Of a DNA stretch of 64,000 nucleotides, positions 1 through 7,533 are shown piece by piece. The notes beneath the pieces are model-generated. The model was not told the DNA's origin. It was given only the letters and a program-made list of their open reading frames with translations, and made no database searches. Each line of letters starts with the position of its first letter. Within the stretch, counting starts at the first letter, position 1. The DNA is from an uncultured Bacteroidia bacterium (lineage in GTDB: Bacteria > Bacteroidota > Bacteroidia > Bacteroidales > UBA932): the NCBI GenBank assembly GCA_902792815.1, contig CADBAY010000013.1:60244-124243 (forward strand). Direction: 5' to 3'. A program made the translations under genes and the position numbers.

Positions 1-110
1 TTAGCGTAGCGCTGCAGGAAGTAGCGAATGTAAATGGTCGCCTCTCCTTTGGCGTTGGTTCTGTCCTCGATAAAGAATTTGCCGCGAGGAATCTTAGTTT
101 GTGCTGGCAT
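1..110 (-). CDS. Tyrosine-type site-specific integrase, N-terminal fragment
   Basis: Only the first 36 codons are inside the window; the gene continues beyond position 1. The visible part begins MPAQTKIPRGKFFIE and continues with a basic, beta-strand-like stretch ending in TIYIRYFLQ. This resembles the arm-DNA-binding N-terminus of Bacteroidetes phage-type integrases, which open with a short strand followed by an I/V-Y-I/L-R motif. The ATG is at 108-110. The assignment rests on this short motif and on two sets of tandem repeats immediately upstream that look like recombinase binding sites. No catalytic residue is visible, so a different short-strand DNA-binding protein cannot be excluded. Confidence 0.5.
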   Translation of the reverse strand, partial: MPAQTKIPRGKFFIEDRTNAKGEATIYIRYFLQRYA

Positions 111-147
111 AATGTCTACAGTTTACGTTATACATAGGTTACCAAAA

Positions 148-180
148 TTTTGCCCTCTTTTTTGCCCTCTTTTTACCCTC
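148..180. repeat. Three tandem TTTTGCCCTC-like repeats upstream of the integrase
   Basis: Copies lie at 148-157, 160-169 and 171-180 (the last reads TTTTACCCTC), spaced 12 and 11 bp apart, which is about one helical turn. On the integrase coding strand they read as G-rich AAAAGAGGG-type direct repeats between the integrase start and the second repeat cluster at 277-312. Helically phased short repeats next to an integrase suggest recombinase or excisionase arm sites, or sites for autoregulation. This is inference. Confidence 0.55.
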
Positions 181-276
181 TTTTCTGAGGTTGGGGAGCA
201 AGGTTTCAAGCGTCTGCTTCCACATGGCGAAATCGCCACTGCAGTGCGCTGGGAGCAACTATTACCGTTACAAAAA

Positions 277-312
277 TGCGGTAACTTTTGCGGTAAGTTT
301 TGCGGTAACTTT
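277..312. repeat. Three exact-period 12-bp tandem repeats (TGCGGTAAsTTT)
   Basis: The unit occurs at 277-288, 289-300 and 301-312 with one C/G difference in the middle copy. A diverged inverted half copy (TACCGTTAC) lies at 263-271. The tandem array sits 167 bp upstream of a partial integrase gene and is not explained by any protein. The likely role is an integrase arm-type binding array at one end of an integrated element. An iteron-type origin is a less likely alternative, because no replication gene is visible. The rest of 111-415 holds no convincing gene. Confidence 0.6.
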
Positions 313-348
313 TGATTCCGTAAATGGCCGTAGAATGCCTTAAAAGGA

Positions 349-381
349 CATCGGGCACGGTCGTAAAAACCGTACCCGATG
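349..381 (-). terminator. Hairpin downstream of the DUF2795 gene
   Basis: A 12-bp stem with one mismatch (CATCGGGCACGG against CCGTACCCGATG) closes a 9-nt loop. On the minus strand a TTTT stretch lies a few bases beyond the stem. It is placed 35 bp after the stop of the minus-strand gene ending at 416, consistent with a rho-independent terminator, though the U-tract is weak. Confidence 0.5.
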
Positions 382-415
382 CACTTAATTTGCTTATTAT
401 CAGGTAGTTAAGCCC

Positions 416-637
416 CTAATACTCTTCCTCGTTAAAAAAGAAGTCTTCTTTGGTAGGATAATCGGGCCAGATGTCCTCGATGGTCTCGTATATTTCACCT
501 TCCTCCTCGAGTTCCTGGAGGTTCTCGATGACCTCTTCAGGAGCGCCGGAACGGTTGGCGTAGTCGATAAGTTCGTCTTTTGTTGCCGGCCATGGAGCAT
601 CGTCCAGGCTGCTGGCTAATTCAAGTGTCCAATACAT
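416..637 (-). CDS. DUF2795-type small acidic protein
   Basis: This 73-residue acidic protein begins MYWTLELASSLDDAPWPATK and ends in a Glu/Asp/Phe-rich tail. The core with APWPATKDELIDYA and the EIYE-IEDIWPDYPTKEDF segment is a pattern I recognise from a DUF2795 family that is nearly universal in Bacteroidetes; its biochemical role is unknown to me. An in-frame ATG four codons upstream (649) is possible, but homologues usually begin MYWTLE, so I chose 637. It is transcribed divergently from folE, with its own TATCTTTG box at 672-665, giving a short leader. Confidence 0.85.
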   Translation of the reverse strand: MYWTLELASSLDDAPWPATKDELIDYANRSGAPEEVIENLQELEEEGEIYETIEDIWPDYPTKEDFFFNEEEY

Positions 638-664
638 AGTGTCAAACAATTAGCAATTAGGCCG

Positions 665-712
665 CAAAGATATAAAATAATTCTTAAGTGCAAATATTTT
701 TGAGTATTTTTG
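665..712. promoter_or_regulatory. Divergent promoters for the DUF2795 gene and folE
   Basis: The minus-strand box TATCTTTG lies at 672-665. On the plus strand there are two boxes 10 bp apart, TATTTTTG at 695-702 and 705-712. All match the Bacteroidetes -7 consensus TAnnTTTG. The second plus box ends only four bases before the folE ATG at 717, which would give an mRNA with essentially no leader; the upstream box would give about 10 nt of leader. Confidence 0.6.
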
Positions 713-716
713 CAGT

Positions 717-1304
717 ATGAGTTATACGAAAGAAGAGATTTATTCTCCGCAGACCACCGAACAGATTGCCGCCCACGTCAAGGAAATACTTCGTCTTTTG
801 GGCGAAGACACCTCCAGGGAGGGCCTGCTCAAAACCCCCGAGAGAGTTGCTAAAGCATTGCAGTTCACCACCAAAGGATATAGCGAGGACGGTATAGAGA
901 TCATTCGCCAGGCCATCTTTGACGAGAAGTATCAACAGATGGTACTTGTCCGCGACATCGAACTCTACAGTACCTGCGAGCACCATATGATGCCGTTCAT
1001 CGGCAAATGCCACGTGGCCTACATTCCCAACGGCAAGATTACCGGACTGAGCAAAATCGCCCGCGTAGTGGAAACTTTTGCCCGCCGTCTGCAGGTTCAG
1101 GAAAGACTCACCGTCCAGATCAGAGATTGCATACAGGAAGCCCTGCATCCGCTGGGCGTAGCCGTAGTAATAGAAGCTAACCACACCTGCATGCAGGTGC
1201 GTGGCGTGCAGAAATCCAACGCCATCACCACCACTTCGGCCTTCAGCGGCATCTTTTTGAGCTCGTCCCGTACCAGGAACGAATTCCTCAACTTAATCAG
1301 ATAG
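717..1304 (+). CDS. folE: GTP cyclohydrolase I (type IA)
   Basis: FolE converts GTP to 7,8-dihydroneopterin triphosphate, the first step of folate/pterin synthesis; it is a cytosolic homodecamer. The 195-residue protein has the expected length. It shows the CEHHMMPF motif with the zinc Cys and His ligands around residue 80, the second zinc Cys in [10 protein letters not shown] near 155, and the [13 protein letters not shown] substrate-binding helix. The gene converges on the HAD gene, and the two 3' ends overlap by 12 bp (1293-1304), so each transcript runs into the other gene. The start is fixed by the promoter box four bases upstream. Confidence 0.97.
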   Translation: MSYTKEEIYSPQTTEQIAAHVKEILRLLGEDTSREGLLKTPERVAKALQFTTKGYSEDGIEIIRQAIFDEKYQQMVLVRDIELYSTCEHHMMPFIGKCHVAYIPNGKITGLSKIARVVETFARRLQVQERLTVQIRDCIQEALHPLGVAVVIEANHTCMQVRGVQKSNAITTTSAFSGIFLSSSRTRNEFLNLIR

Positions 1305-2135
1305 GCGCGAGAGGCGGACAAGCTCGCAGTCGGCCTTGATCTTGTCGATTATGGCGCACACTACTTTATATGTGCGCGAAGAAGGAGTATAGACTGCCGG
1401 CGTAGCGAACGCCACTCTCCCCTGCCGCTTGAGTTTGAGAGCCGATGCTCTCTTCTTTTCGGAGGAGGGGTTGTACACGGCGATCGAATTGCCCCCGAAC
1501 ATGCCTACTATTTTCATACAAGGCACGTCCGTTTCGCCGTCGCCGAAATAAATCATATGCGAGAACGGGATGCGCTTCTTGTCGTCGGCTATGGAAGCGT
1601 TGACCCTTTTATTATCCCTGGAGCTGAAGATACCCTTGGAGATTTTGAAGAGGAACTGGGTCTTGGCGGTATAGTCAACCGCTATGCCGGGCCACTCGGC
1701 CTCGCCGTTGGCATCGTAAATAAACGATCCGGCAAAGATGTGCTTGAATTCCGATGCGATAGGGCTGCCCTCGATAATCTCCTTGAGCCCGCTGGAGTTG
1801 ATGTAGTGTTCTACCTTCACTCCATGCTCGCGGCCGTACTTGTTGACCAGCTCAAACCAGCCCCTCACACCCTCAAAAAGCTCGATTCCGGCTCCGAAGC
1901 GGCGCAGGTCGTCACGTTTGAGGGAGATGCCCTTGCTGTGAGCCTCGTCAAACATCAACTTCATGTATGACAGCACGTTAGAAGCATCCTGACCGATGGC
2001 GATATTGTCACTCATCTTCCAAAATTCTTCCGGCGTGGACCCCACGGCCTGAATAAACCCGAATTCCTGCATATTGCCCGGCGAGAGGGTGCCGTCGAAG
2101 TCGTAGATAAGTGCAACTATTGGTTTTTTCTTCAT
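1293..2135 (-). CDS. HAD-superfamily hydrolase
   Basis: The haloacid dehalogenase core is clear. Motif I is [11 protein letters not shown] just after the start, with the nucleophile Asp and the acid/base Asp two residues on. A lysine-containing region ([12 protein letters not shown]) follows, and motif IV is [13 protein letters not shown]. Members are phosphatases of small phosphorylated metabolites or cofactors; the substrate cannot be read from sequence. The open frame extends to 2189, but the extra 18 residues cover a promoter-like region (near GATATTTG), so the ATG at 2135 ([17 protein letters not shown]) is preferred, giving 280 residues. It converges with folE, overlapping by 12 bp. Confidence 0.85.
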   Translation of the reverse strand: MKKKPIVALIYDFDGTLSPGNMQEFGFIQAVGSTPEEFWKMSDNIAIGQDASNVLSYMKLMFDEAHSKGISLKRDDLRRFGAGIELFEGVRGWFELVNKYGREHGVKVEHYINSSGLKEIIEGSPIASEFKHIFAGSFIYDANGEAEWPGIAVDYTAKTQFLFKISKGIFSSRDNKRVNASIADDKKRIPFSHMIYFGDGETDVPCMKIVGMFGGNSIAVYNPSSEKKRASALKLKRQGRVAFATPAVYTPSSRTYKVVCAIIDKIKADCELVRLSRLSD

Positions 2136-2228
2136 AATATTCGCCCCATATATTAGTATTTCGCCACAAATATCGTAATTATTCGCCACATACGCGCAAA
2201 GTGGTTTGTAAAAAACTCTCGCACTCCT

Positions 2229-2236
2229 TACTTTTG
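2229..2236 (+). promoter_or_regulatory. -7 box TACTTTTG for the acyl-CoA synthetase gene
   Basis: A full match to TAnnTTTG, 25 bp before the ATG at 2262. It predicts a leader of about 20 nt that is A-rich near the start codon, the usual Bacteroidetes arrangement without a Shine-Dalgarno sequence. Confidence 0.5.
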
Positions 2237-2261
2237 GAAGCTAAACCAAAATCAACGAAGA

Positions 2262-3908
2262 ATGGCAAATTATCCTCATTATTTGGAGCGTCTCCAGAAC
2301 GCCACCCGCAAGTACTGGGACAAAGCTGCACTTAACAGCATAGGCGGAGACTCCTTCACTTATGGCCAGATGGCCACCCAAATCGAAAAGTTCCACCTCG
2401 TATTTGACAAGCTCGGCTTCAAGAAAGGCGACAAGATCGCTCTCTACGCCCGCAACGGCGCACGCTGGGGTATGTCGTACATGGCAGTCAATACCTACGA
2501 AACCGTCATAGTCCCCCTTCTGGCCGACTTCACCCCCGACAATGCTTCTTTCCTTGTCAACCACTCCGAGAGCATAGCATTGTTCACCAATGCCGACAAG
2601 TGGGTTAAGATGGATCTGGCCAAGATGCCTAACCTCCAGATTGCAATCGATATTGACAACTGGAGCTGCCTGTGGGCTAAAGACGAGCAGACCAAAGCCA
2701 CATACGAGACCATGGACGAGATCTTCGACGAGAAGTGGCAGGACGGCTACGGCCCCGACAACGTGGTGTTCCCCACCGACAACTGGGAAGACCTGTCGAC
2801 CATTAGCTACACTTCCGGATCGACCGGCGACCCCAAGGGTGTAATGCTCACCTACCGCAACTTCAGCGCAAATGTCGACTACAGCCAGCGCAATGTTCCT
2901 GCAGGCGACAGGATGGTATCGATGCTTCCTATGGCCCATATGTACGGCCTGGTGATTGAATTCATCTACCCTCTCTGCAACGGTACCGCAATCTACTGGC
3001 TTGGAAAAGCTCCCACCCCGGCAACCCTGCTGAAAGCCTTTGCCGACGTGAAGCCTTACCTGCTCATCACCGTTCCTCTGGTGATGGAGAAGATTTATAA
3101 ATCAAAGGTCAAGCCCACACTCGACAAGCCCCTTGTGAAGGTGCTTCTCAAGATTCCCGGAATCAACAACATCATCTACAAGAAAGTCAAGGACGGTCTC
3201 GTACAGGCATTCGGCGGCGAGGTGCAGGAGTTCATCATGGGCGGCGCCGCTCTCAATCCCGAGGTGGAGAAACTCTTCAAGCGCATCAAGTTCCCTTATC
3301 TGGTAGGTTACGGCATGACCGAAGCTTGCCCGCTGCTGGCTTATGAGCATTGGACCAAATATGTGGCCGGTTCCTGCGGCAAGGCAGTTGACGTGGCTAC
3401 AGTACGTATAGATTCCGACGATCCCGAGCATATCGCCGGTGAGATCCAGGCCAAAGGTGAGAATATCACCATCGGTTACTTCAAGAATCCCGAGGCATCG
3501 GCCAACGCATTCACCGAAGACGGTTACCTGCGCACCGGAGACCTCGGAATCATGGACAAAGAGGGCAATATCTTCATCAAGGGCCGCTCCAAGAGCATGA
3601 TTCTTTCCGCCAACGGACAGAACATATATCCCGAGGAGCTCGAAGCAATCATCAACAACCAGCCTTACGTGGCCGAGTCGGTGGTGGTTGACAGGGCCGG
3701 CAAGATCGTTGCCCTCGTGTATCTCGACAACGACGCCATCAAGCGCGACAACCTCGACAGCGAAACGGTTTCCGACATCCCCGAGAAGATCCGCATGGGT
3801 GCAAACCGCCAGCTGCCCGGATACAGCCAGATTGCCAAGGTTGAGACCGTTCTCACTCCTTTCGAGAAGACTCCCAAGATGAGCATCAAGCGTTTCCTCT
3901 ACAAATAA
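2262..3908 (+). CDS. AMP-dependent long-chain acyl-CoA synthetase
   Basis: This enzyme activates a carboxylic acid, probably a long-chain fatty acid, to the acyl-adenylate and then the CoA thioester, feeding lipid metabolism at the inner membrane. The 548-residue length is typical of the Bacteroidetes version. Visible ANL-superfamily motifs are the P-loop-like SYTSGSTGDPKGVMLTY near residue 185, the GYGMTEACPL adenine motif, YLRTGDLG, and the catalytic hinge/lysine region SKSMILSANGQNIYPEELEA. It is a single-gene unit: its own -7 box lies upstream and a strong hairpin with a U-tract follows (3945-3980). Confidence 0.9.
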   Translation: MANYPHYLERLQNATRKYWDKAALNSIGGDSFTYGQMATQIEKFHLVFDKLGFKKGDKIALYARNGARWGMSYMAVNTYETVIVPLLADFTPDNASFLVNHSESIALFTNADKWVKMDLAKMPNLQIAIDIDNWSCLWAKDEQTKATYETMDEIFDEKWQDGYGPDNVVFPTDNWEDLSTISYTSGSTGDPKGVMLTYRNFSANVDYSQRNVPAGDRMVSMLPMAHMYGLVIEFIYPLCNGTAIYWLGKAPTPATLLKAFADVKPYLLITVPLVMEKIYKSKVKPTLDKPLVKVLLKIPGINNIIYKKVKDGLVQAFGGEVQEFIMGGAALNPEVEKLFKRIKFPYLVGYGMTEACPLLAYEHWTKYVAGSCGKAVDVATVRIDSDDPEHIAGEIQAKGENITIGYFKNPEASANAFTEDGYLRTGDLGIMDKEGNIFIKGRSKSMILSANGQNIYPEELEAIINNQPYVAESVVVDRAGKIVALVYLDNDAIKRDNLDSETVSDIPEKIRMGANRQLPGYSQIAKVETVLTPFEKTPKMSIKRFLYK

Positions 3909-3944
3909 TGACATTTTGTCACTGGAATATAATTTGAGTCAATG

Positions 3945-3980
3945 TTTACCGGCTTCCGCAAAAGAGGCCGGTAAATTTTT
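3945..3980 (+). terminator. Rho-independent terminator (or htpG leader hairpin)
   Basis: A 9-bp perfect stem (TTTACCGGC / GCCGGTAAA) at 3945-3953 and 3967-3975 is followed by TTTTTATT. It terminates the synthetase transcript. The hairpin lies only 11 bp before the htpG ATG, so if the htpG promoter is the imperfect TATAATTTG box near 3929-3937, the same structure would sit in the htpG leader. Confidence 0.75.
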
Positions 3981-3986
3981 ATTATT

Positions 3987-5609
3987 ATGGCAAATACTAA
4001 AGGACAAATCGGAGTAACTACCGAGAACATATTTCCGGTAATCAAGCAATTTCTTTACAGCGACCACGAAATATTCCTGCGCGAGCTGGTGGCCAATGCA
4101 GTCGATGCCGACCAGAAGCTCAAAGCCCTCGCATCGGCAGGCACATTCACCGGCGAGGCCGGCGAGCTGAAAGTAACGATAGAGCTGGACGAGAAGAAAA
4201 AGACCCTCAAGATCACCGACAACGGTATCGGTATGACAGCCGACGAGGTGGACCGCTACATCAACCAAATAGCCTTCTCCAGCGCCGGCGAATTCCTTGA
4301 GAAATATAAAGACCAGACCAACATCATAGGCCACTTCGGCCTGGGATTCTACTCGGCCTTCATGGTGGCCAAAAAGGTTACCATCGATACCCTTAGCTGG
4401 CAGGAAGGCGCGGAAGCGGTTCAGTGGACCTGCGACGGCTCGCCCGAATTCTCGATGGGCAAAGGCAAGAAAGCTGAGCGCGGCACCACCGTAACCCTTT
4501 ATTTCGACGACGAAAGCGCCGCCGAATTCGGCACCAAGGGCAAGATACGCAGCCTGCTCGACAAATACTGCAAGTTCATGCCCGTTCCCGTGGTGTTCGG
4601 CAAGAAGACCGAATGGAAAGACGGCAAGAGCGTGGAGACAGACCAGGACGATGTGATCAACAGCATCGAGCCCGTATGGACCAAAGCCCCCTCAAGCCTC
4701 AAGGACGAGGACTACCTGAGCTTCTACAAGGCCCTCTACCCTATGGAAGAAGATCCTATGTTCTGGATCCACCTCAACGTCGATTATCCCTTCACGCTCA
4801 CCGGAGTGCTGTACTTCCCCAAGATCAAAGAGCGCATGGCCATCGACAAGAACAAGATCCAGCTGTACTGCAACCAGATGTTCGTCACCGACCATGTTGA
4901 CAACATAGTTCCCGACTTCCTCACACTGCTTCACGGCGTCATCGACTCCCCCGACATTCCTTTGAACGTGAGCCGAAGCTACCTGCAGAGCGATGCCAAC
5001 GTTAAGAAAATCAGCACCTACATCACCAAGAAGGTAGCCGACAGGCTGGAGGAAATCTTCAAAGATCAGCGCAGCCAGTACGAAGAGAAGTGGGACAACA
5101 TCAAGCTCTTCATCGAGTACGGAATGCTCTCCGACGAGAAGTTCTGCGAGCGCGCCATGGACTTTGCCCTGTTCAAGAACACCGACGGGAAGTATTTCTC
5201 GTTCAGCGACTACCGCAAGGCCATCGAGAGCGCCCAGACCGACAAGGACAAGCGCACCGTGTATCTGTATGCCACCGATACCGAAGCCCAGTGGAGCAGC
5301 ATCGAGGCCGCCAAGAACCTCGGTTACGACGTGCTTCTGATGGATTGCGAGCTGGACAGCCACTTCGTGAACATGCTGGAGCGCAAGCTCAAGGACGCCC
5401 GCTTTGCAAGGGTCGACAGCGACACGCCCGACAACCTTATCCCCAAGGAGGAAAAGGTCAAGCCGCAGATGAGCGACGAAGACAAAAAAGCCCTCGAGGA
5501 GCTCTTCAAGGCCGTTCTTCCTGAAGGCAACGAGTATCAGGTCGAGCCTGAGAACCTCGGCGAGAATTCTTCACCGGTGGTACTCACCCAGAGCGAGTTC
5601 ACGAGATGA
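3987..5609 (+). CDS. htpG: Chaperone HtpG (Hsp90), frameshifted: N-terminal part
   Basis: The first 540 residues of a bacterial Hsp90. The GHKL ATPase domain shows FLRELVANAVDA, DNGIGM and GHFGLGFYSAFMVAKK; the middle domain follows with VDYPFTLTGVLYFPK and LNVSRSYLQSD. The frame stops at TGA 5607-5609 directly after LTQSEFTR. In intact Bacteroidales HtpG, as I recall it, this continues as RRMKxM followed by a GxxFYG motif. Exactly that continuation (MSALGGGMNFYG) is found in another frame starting at 5606. The simplest reading is a 13-nt deletion removing about four codons. The main ATPase and client regions are intact, but the C-terminal dimerisation end is separated. Confidence 0.9.
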   Translation: MANTKGQIGVTTENIFPVIKQFLYSDHEIFLRELVANAVDADQKLKALASAGTFTGEAGELKVTIELDEKKKTLKITDNGIGMTADEVDRYINQIAFSSAGEFLEKYKDQTNIIGHFGLGFYSAFMVAKKVTIDTLSWQEGAEAVQWTCDGSPEFSMGKGKKAERGTTVTLYFDDESAAEFGTKGKIRSLLDKYCKFMPVPVVFGKKTEWKDGKSVETDQDDVINSIEPVWTKAPSSLKDEDYLSFYKALYPMEEDPMFWIHLNVDYPFTLTGVLYFPKIKERMAIDKNKIQLYCNQMFVTDHVDNIVPDFLTLLHGVIDSPDIPLNVSRSYLQSDANVKKISTYITKKVADRLEEIFKDQRSQYEEKWDNIKLFIEYGMLSDEKFCERAMDFALFKNTDGKYFSFSDYRKAIESAQTDKDKRTVYLYATDTEAQWSSIEAAKNLGYDVLLMDCELDSHFVNMLERKLKDARFARVDSDTPDNLIPKEEKVKPQMSDEDKKALEELFKAVLPEGNEYQVEPENLGENSSPVVLTQSEFTR

Positions 5610-5830
5610 GCGCACTTGGCGGAGGCATGAACTTCTACGGATCGATGCCCGAAGCTTACGACGTCAAGGTCAATATGCAGAACCCGCTGATCGCCCGCAT
5701 CTGGGCCGACCGCGAAGGCACCAAGGACCTTCTGCGGCAGGTTATCGACCTGGCCCTGCTGGAAAAGGGAATGCTCAAGGGTAAAGCGCTGTCGGAATTC
5801 ATCGCAAGAAGCGAAAAATTGCTTGCATAA
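5606..5830 (+). CDS. htpG: HtpG C-terminal end, separated by frameshift
   Basis: This 74-residue frame begins at an ATG overlapping the upstream stop as ATGA. It contains the last part of HtpG: MSALGGGMNFYGSMPEAYDV, then NPLIARIWADREGT and the helical LRQVIDLALLEKGMLKG segment that forms the dimer interface in this family. The ATGA overlap could let ribosomes restart and make the end as a free peptide, but nothing shows that this happens. No slippery heptamer is visible at the junction. A sequencing or assembly error is the other explanation. Confidence 0.8.
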   Translation: MSALGGGMNFYGSMPEAYDVKVNMQNPLIARIWADREGTKDLLRQVIDLALLEKGMLKGKALSEFIARSEKLLA

Positions 5831-5855
5831 GTATTTCAAAACCAATTTTTCTGCT

Positions 5856-5947
5856 TATATTTGCGCCCGCATTTTAAAACCCTCGGGTTTTGGTGCAATG
5901 GGTCCCGGTCGCTTCCGGGATGAGTAACACATTTTAAACTTAAAAAA
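5856..5947 (+). promoter_or_regulatory. rplY promoter and structured leader
   Basis: A TATATTTG box at 5856-5863 starts a leader of about 80 nt. The leader contains two hairpins: AAAACCC/GGGTTTT with a 2-nt loop at 5876-5891, and TCCCGG/CCGGGA with a 6-nt loop at 5903-5920. An A-rich stretch precedes the ATG. Long structured leaders are common on ribosomal-protein genes and could allow feedback by the L25 protein. I cannot match it to a named RNA family. Confidence 0.5.
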
Positions 5948-6526
5948 ATGCAGCATTTTGAACTTAAAGGCCAGACCCGCGAAGTGGCTGGCAAAGCAGC
6001 CATCAAGGCTTTCCGCAGCCAGGGCCTCGTCCCTTGCAATCTTTATGGTACCGGTGTAGAGGGCAACGTGCTCTTCACTGTCAACGCCAAGGATCTTAAG
6101 ACTGTCACCGACACTCCCAAGGCCCACATCATCGACCTTGTACTCGACGGCGGCAAGAAATACACCGCAGTTCTTCACGAACTCCAGTGGCATCCCGTTA
6201 CCGACGTCTGCCTGCACGTGGATTTCCTCGCAGTAGATGAGAACAAAGCCATCAACATCGAGGTTCCCATCGTCATCAGCGGACACGCAGTTGGTGTTCA
6301 GCAGGGTGGTAAGTTCTATCAGAACGCCCGCAAACTCCGCGTTTGCGCCACCATGGCCAACCTCCCCGATGAGGTTACCGTCGACATCACCAACCTCGGA
6401 CTTGACAAGCGCATCAAGGCCGGCGACATCAAGCTCGACAAGATCGCCGTCACCACCGACAAAGATGCTATCATCTGCGGCGTCAAGACCACCCGCAACA
6501 CTGTAGTAGCAAGCGAGGAGGCTTAA
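5948..6526 (+). CDS. rplY: 50S ribosomal protein L25 (general stress protein CTC form)
   Basis: L25 binds 5S rRNA in the large subunit. This is the long two-domain (TL5/CTC) form of 192 residues. The N-terminal 5S-binding barrel begins MQHFELKGQTREVAGKAAIK and includes SQGLVPCNLYG. The C-terminal beta domain covers roughly residues 95-185 (NKAINIEVPIVISG through DKDAIICGV). The pth gene begins two bases after its stop, so the pair is co-transcribed, the same pairing seen in many bacteria. Confidence 0.96.
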   Translation: MQHFELKGQTREVAGKAAIKAFRSQGLVPCNLYGTGVEGNVLFTVNAKDLKTVTDTPKAHIIDLVLDGGKKYTAVLHELQWHPVTDVCLHVDFLAVDENKAINIEVPIVISGHAVGVQQGGKFYQNARKLRVCATMANLPDEVTVDITNLGLDKRIKAGDIKLDKIAVTTDKDAIICGVKTTRNTVVASEEA

Positions 6527-6528
6527 TT

Positions 6529-7131
6529 GTGGCCGACAGGAGTTACCTGGTAGCCGGACTGGGCAACATCGGCCCCGAGTATGCCGCTACCAGACATAAC
6601 ATCGGATTTATTGTATTGGACGCCTGGGCACAGGCGTCCAATCTTACATTTGATGTCAAGCGCTACGGCGCCCTCCTGACCGACACCGTCAAGGGCAGGC
6701 AGTTCCACCTGCTCAAACCGTCCACCTACATGAACCTCAGCGGCGGAGCCATCCGCTACTGGATGAACGAGCTGGACATCTTGCCAGAGAACCTCATCGT
6801 CGTCTGTGACGACATCAACTTGCCTTTCGGCACCACGAGAATGCGCCTCAGAGGCAGCGACGGAGGTCACAACGGGCTTCGGAACATAGAGGAAATGCTC
6901 CAGACCAGAGACTACGCCCGCATAAGGATAGGGGTCGGTCACGATTTTGCTGAAGGCGACCAGATAGACTTCGTCCTCGGGCACTTTTCTCTCGATCAGC
7001 TCCCTCAACTGCCCCAGATTGCCGACAAAGTTATAAACGGTATCAAGACTTGGGCATTCGCAGGAGCTCAAAAAGCTATGTCAGATTTGAACGCCAAGGC
7101 TCCCGTAGCGGAAAACACACCAAATCAATAA
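6529..7131 (+). CDS. pth: Peptidyl-tRNA hydrolase
   Basis: Pth releases tRNA from peptidyl-tRNA that drops off the ribosome. The 200-residue protein shows the family signatures GLGNIGPEYAATRHNIGF (with the catalytic His and conserved Asn), LLKPSTYMNLSG, and VVCDDINLPFGTTRMRLRG followed by GGHNGLRN. The start is GTG at 6529, two bases after the rplY stop; no ATG is available upstream of the conserved core. The C-terminal 20 residues (from about SDLNAKAP) are a low-complexity tail. Confidence 0.95.
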   Translation: MADRSYLVAGLGNIGPEYAATRHNIGFIVLDAWAQASNLTFDVKRYGALLTDTVKGRQFHLLKPSTYMNLSGGAIRYWMNELDILPENLIVVCDDINLPFGTTRMRLRGSDGGHNGLRNIEEMLQTRDYARIRIGVGHDFAEGDQIDFVLGHFSLDQLPQLPQIADKVINGIKTWAFAGAQKAMSDLNAKAPVAENTPNQ

Positions 7132-7229
7132 GTTATTTCGCAAAAAAAATTGCTAATTAAAAATTATTTTATAACTTGCGGGAGTTTTATGGACTTTTAA
7201 CACCAAAACAATTTTAATACATTTTTCTT

Positions 7230-7406
7230 ATGAAAGCACTTGTAGAAAAAATCAATGCCAACATCGAGGCATTCAAAGTAAATGCAGAGGCCCAGGTAGT
7301 TAAGGGCAACAAGGCAGCCGGCGCCCGTGCCCGCAAAGCCGCTCTCGAGCTTATGAAGGATCTCAAGGAATTCCGCAAGATTTCCGTTGGCGAAGCAAAA
7401 AAATAA
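7230..7406 (+). CDS. Histone H1/Hc1-like small basic DNA-binding protein
   Basis: This 58-residue Lys/Ala-rich protein begins MKALVEKINANIEAFKVNA, contains NKAAGARARKAALELMK and ends in SVGEAKK. It matches the pattern of the small Hc1-like proteins found throughout Bacteroidetes and probably compacts or decorates DNA. It stands alone: a 98-bp AT-rich region precedes it (with a TATAACTTG promoter-like stretch) and a hairpin follows. The AT-rich flanks and A-rich start region suggest high expression. Confidence 0.85.
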   Translation: MKALVEKINANIEAFKVNAEAQVVKGNKAAGARARKAALELMKDLKEFRKISVGEAKK

Positions 7407-7421
7407 TTTTTTTTGTTTTTT

Positions 7422-7522
7422 GATGCAACGTTTCTGAAACCTTTTGCATCTATATAGCAGGTTTAGGTTTTAGTACACGTTTAAAGGTCGGGAGCCGCGA
7501 GGTTACCGGCCTTTTGCATCTA
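7422..7522. other. Structured intergenic region with a 70-bp-spaced direct repeat
   Basis: A compound hairpin at 7422-7450 pairs GATGCAA with TTGCATC and GTTTC with GAAAC. The 13-mer CCTTTTGCATCTA occurs at 7440-7452 and again at 7510-7522, exactly 70 bp apart. The second copy follows a G/C-rich hairpin (GGTCGG at 7486-7491 with CCGGCC at 7506-7511, then TTTT), which could be a terminator. The whole 127-bp gap could end the histone-like transcript and might also carry a small RNA. Nothing here identifies a known RNA. Confidence 0.4.
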
Positions 7523-7533
7523 AACTTTTTCCA

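Noticed and set aside
277-312. Possible CRISPR array
   Set aside because: Repeats are 12 bp and directly adjacent with no spacers; no cas genes are present.
34-315. Plus-strand frame across the left-edge repeats
   Set aside because: Its C-terminal Cys/Asn/Gly/Lys/Phe pattern is simply the translated 12-bp tandem repeat; it overlaps the integrase start on the other strand.
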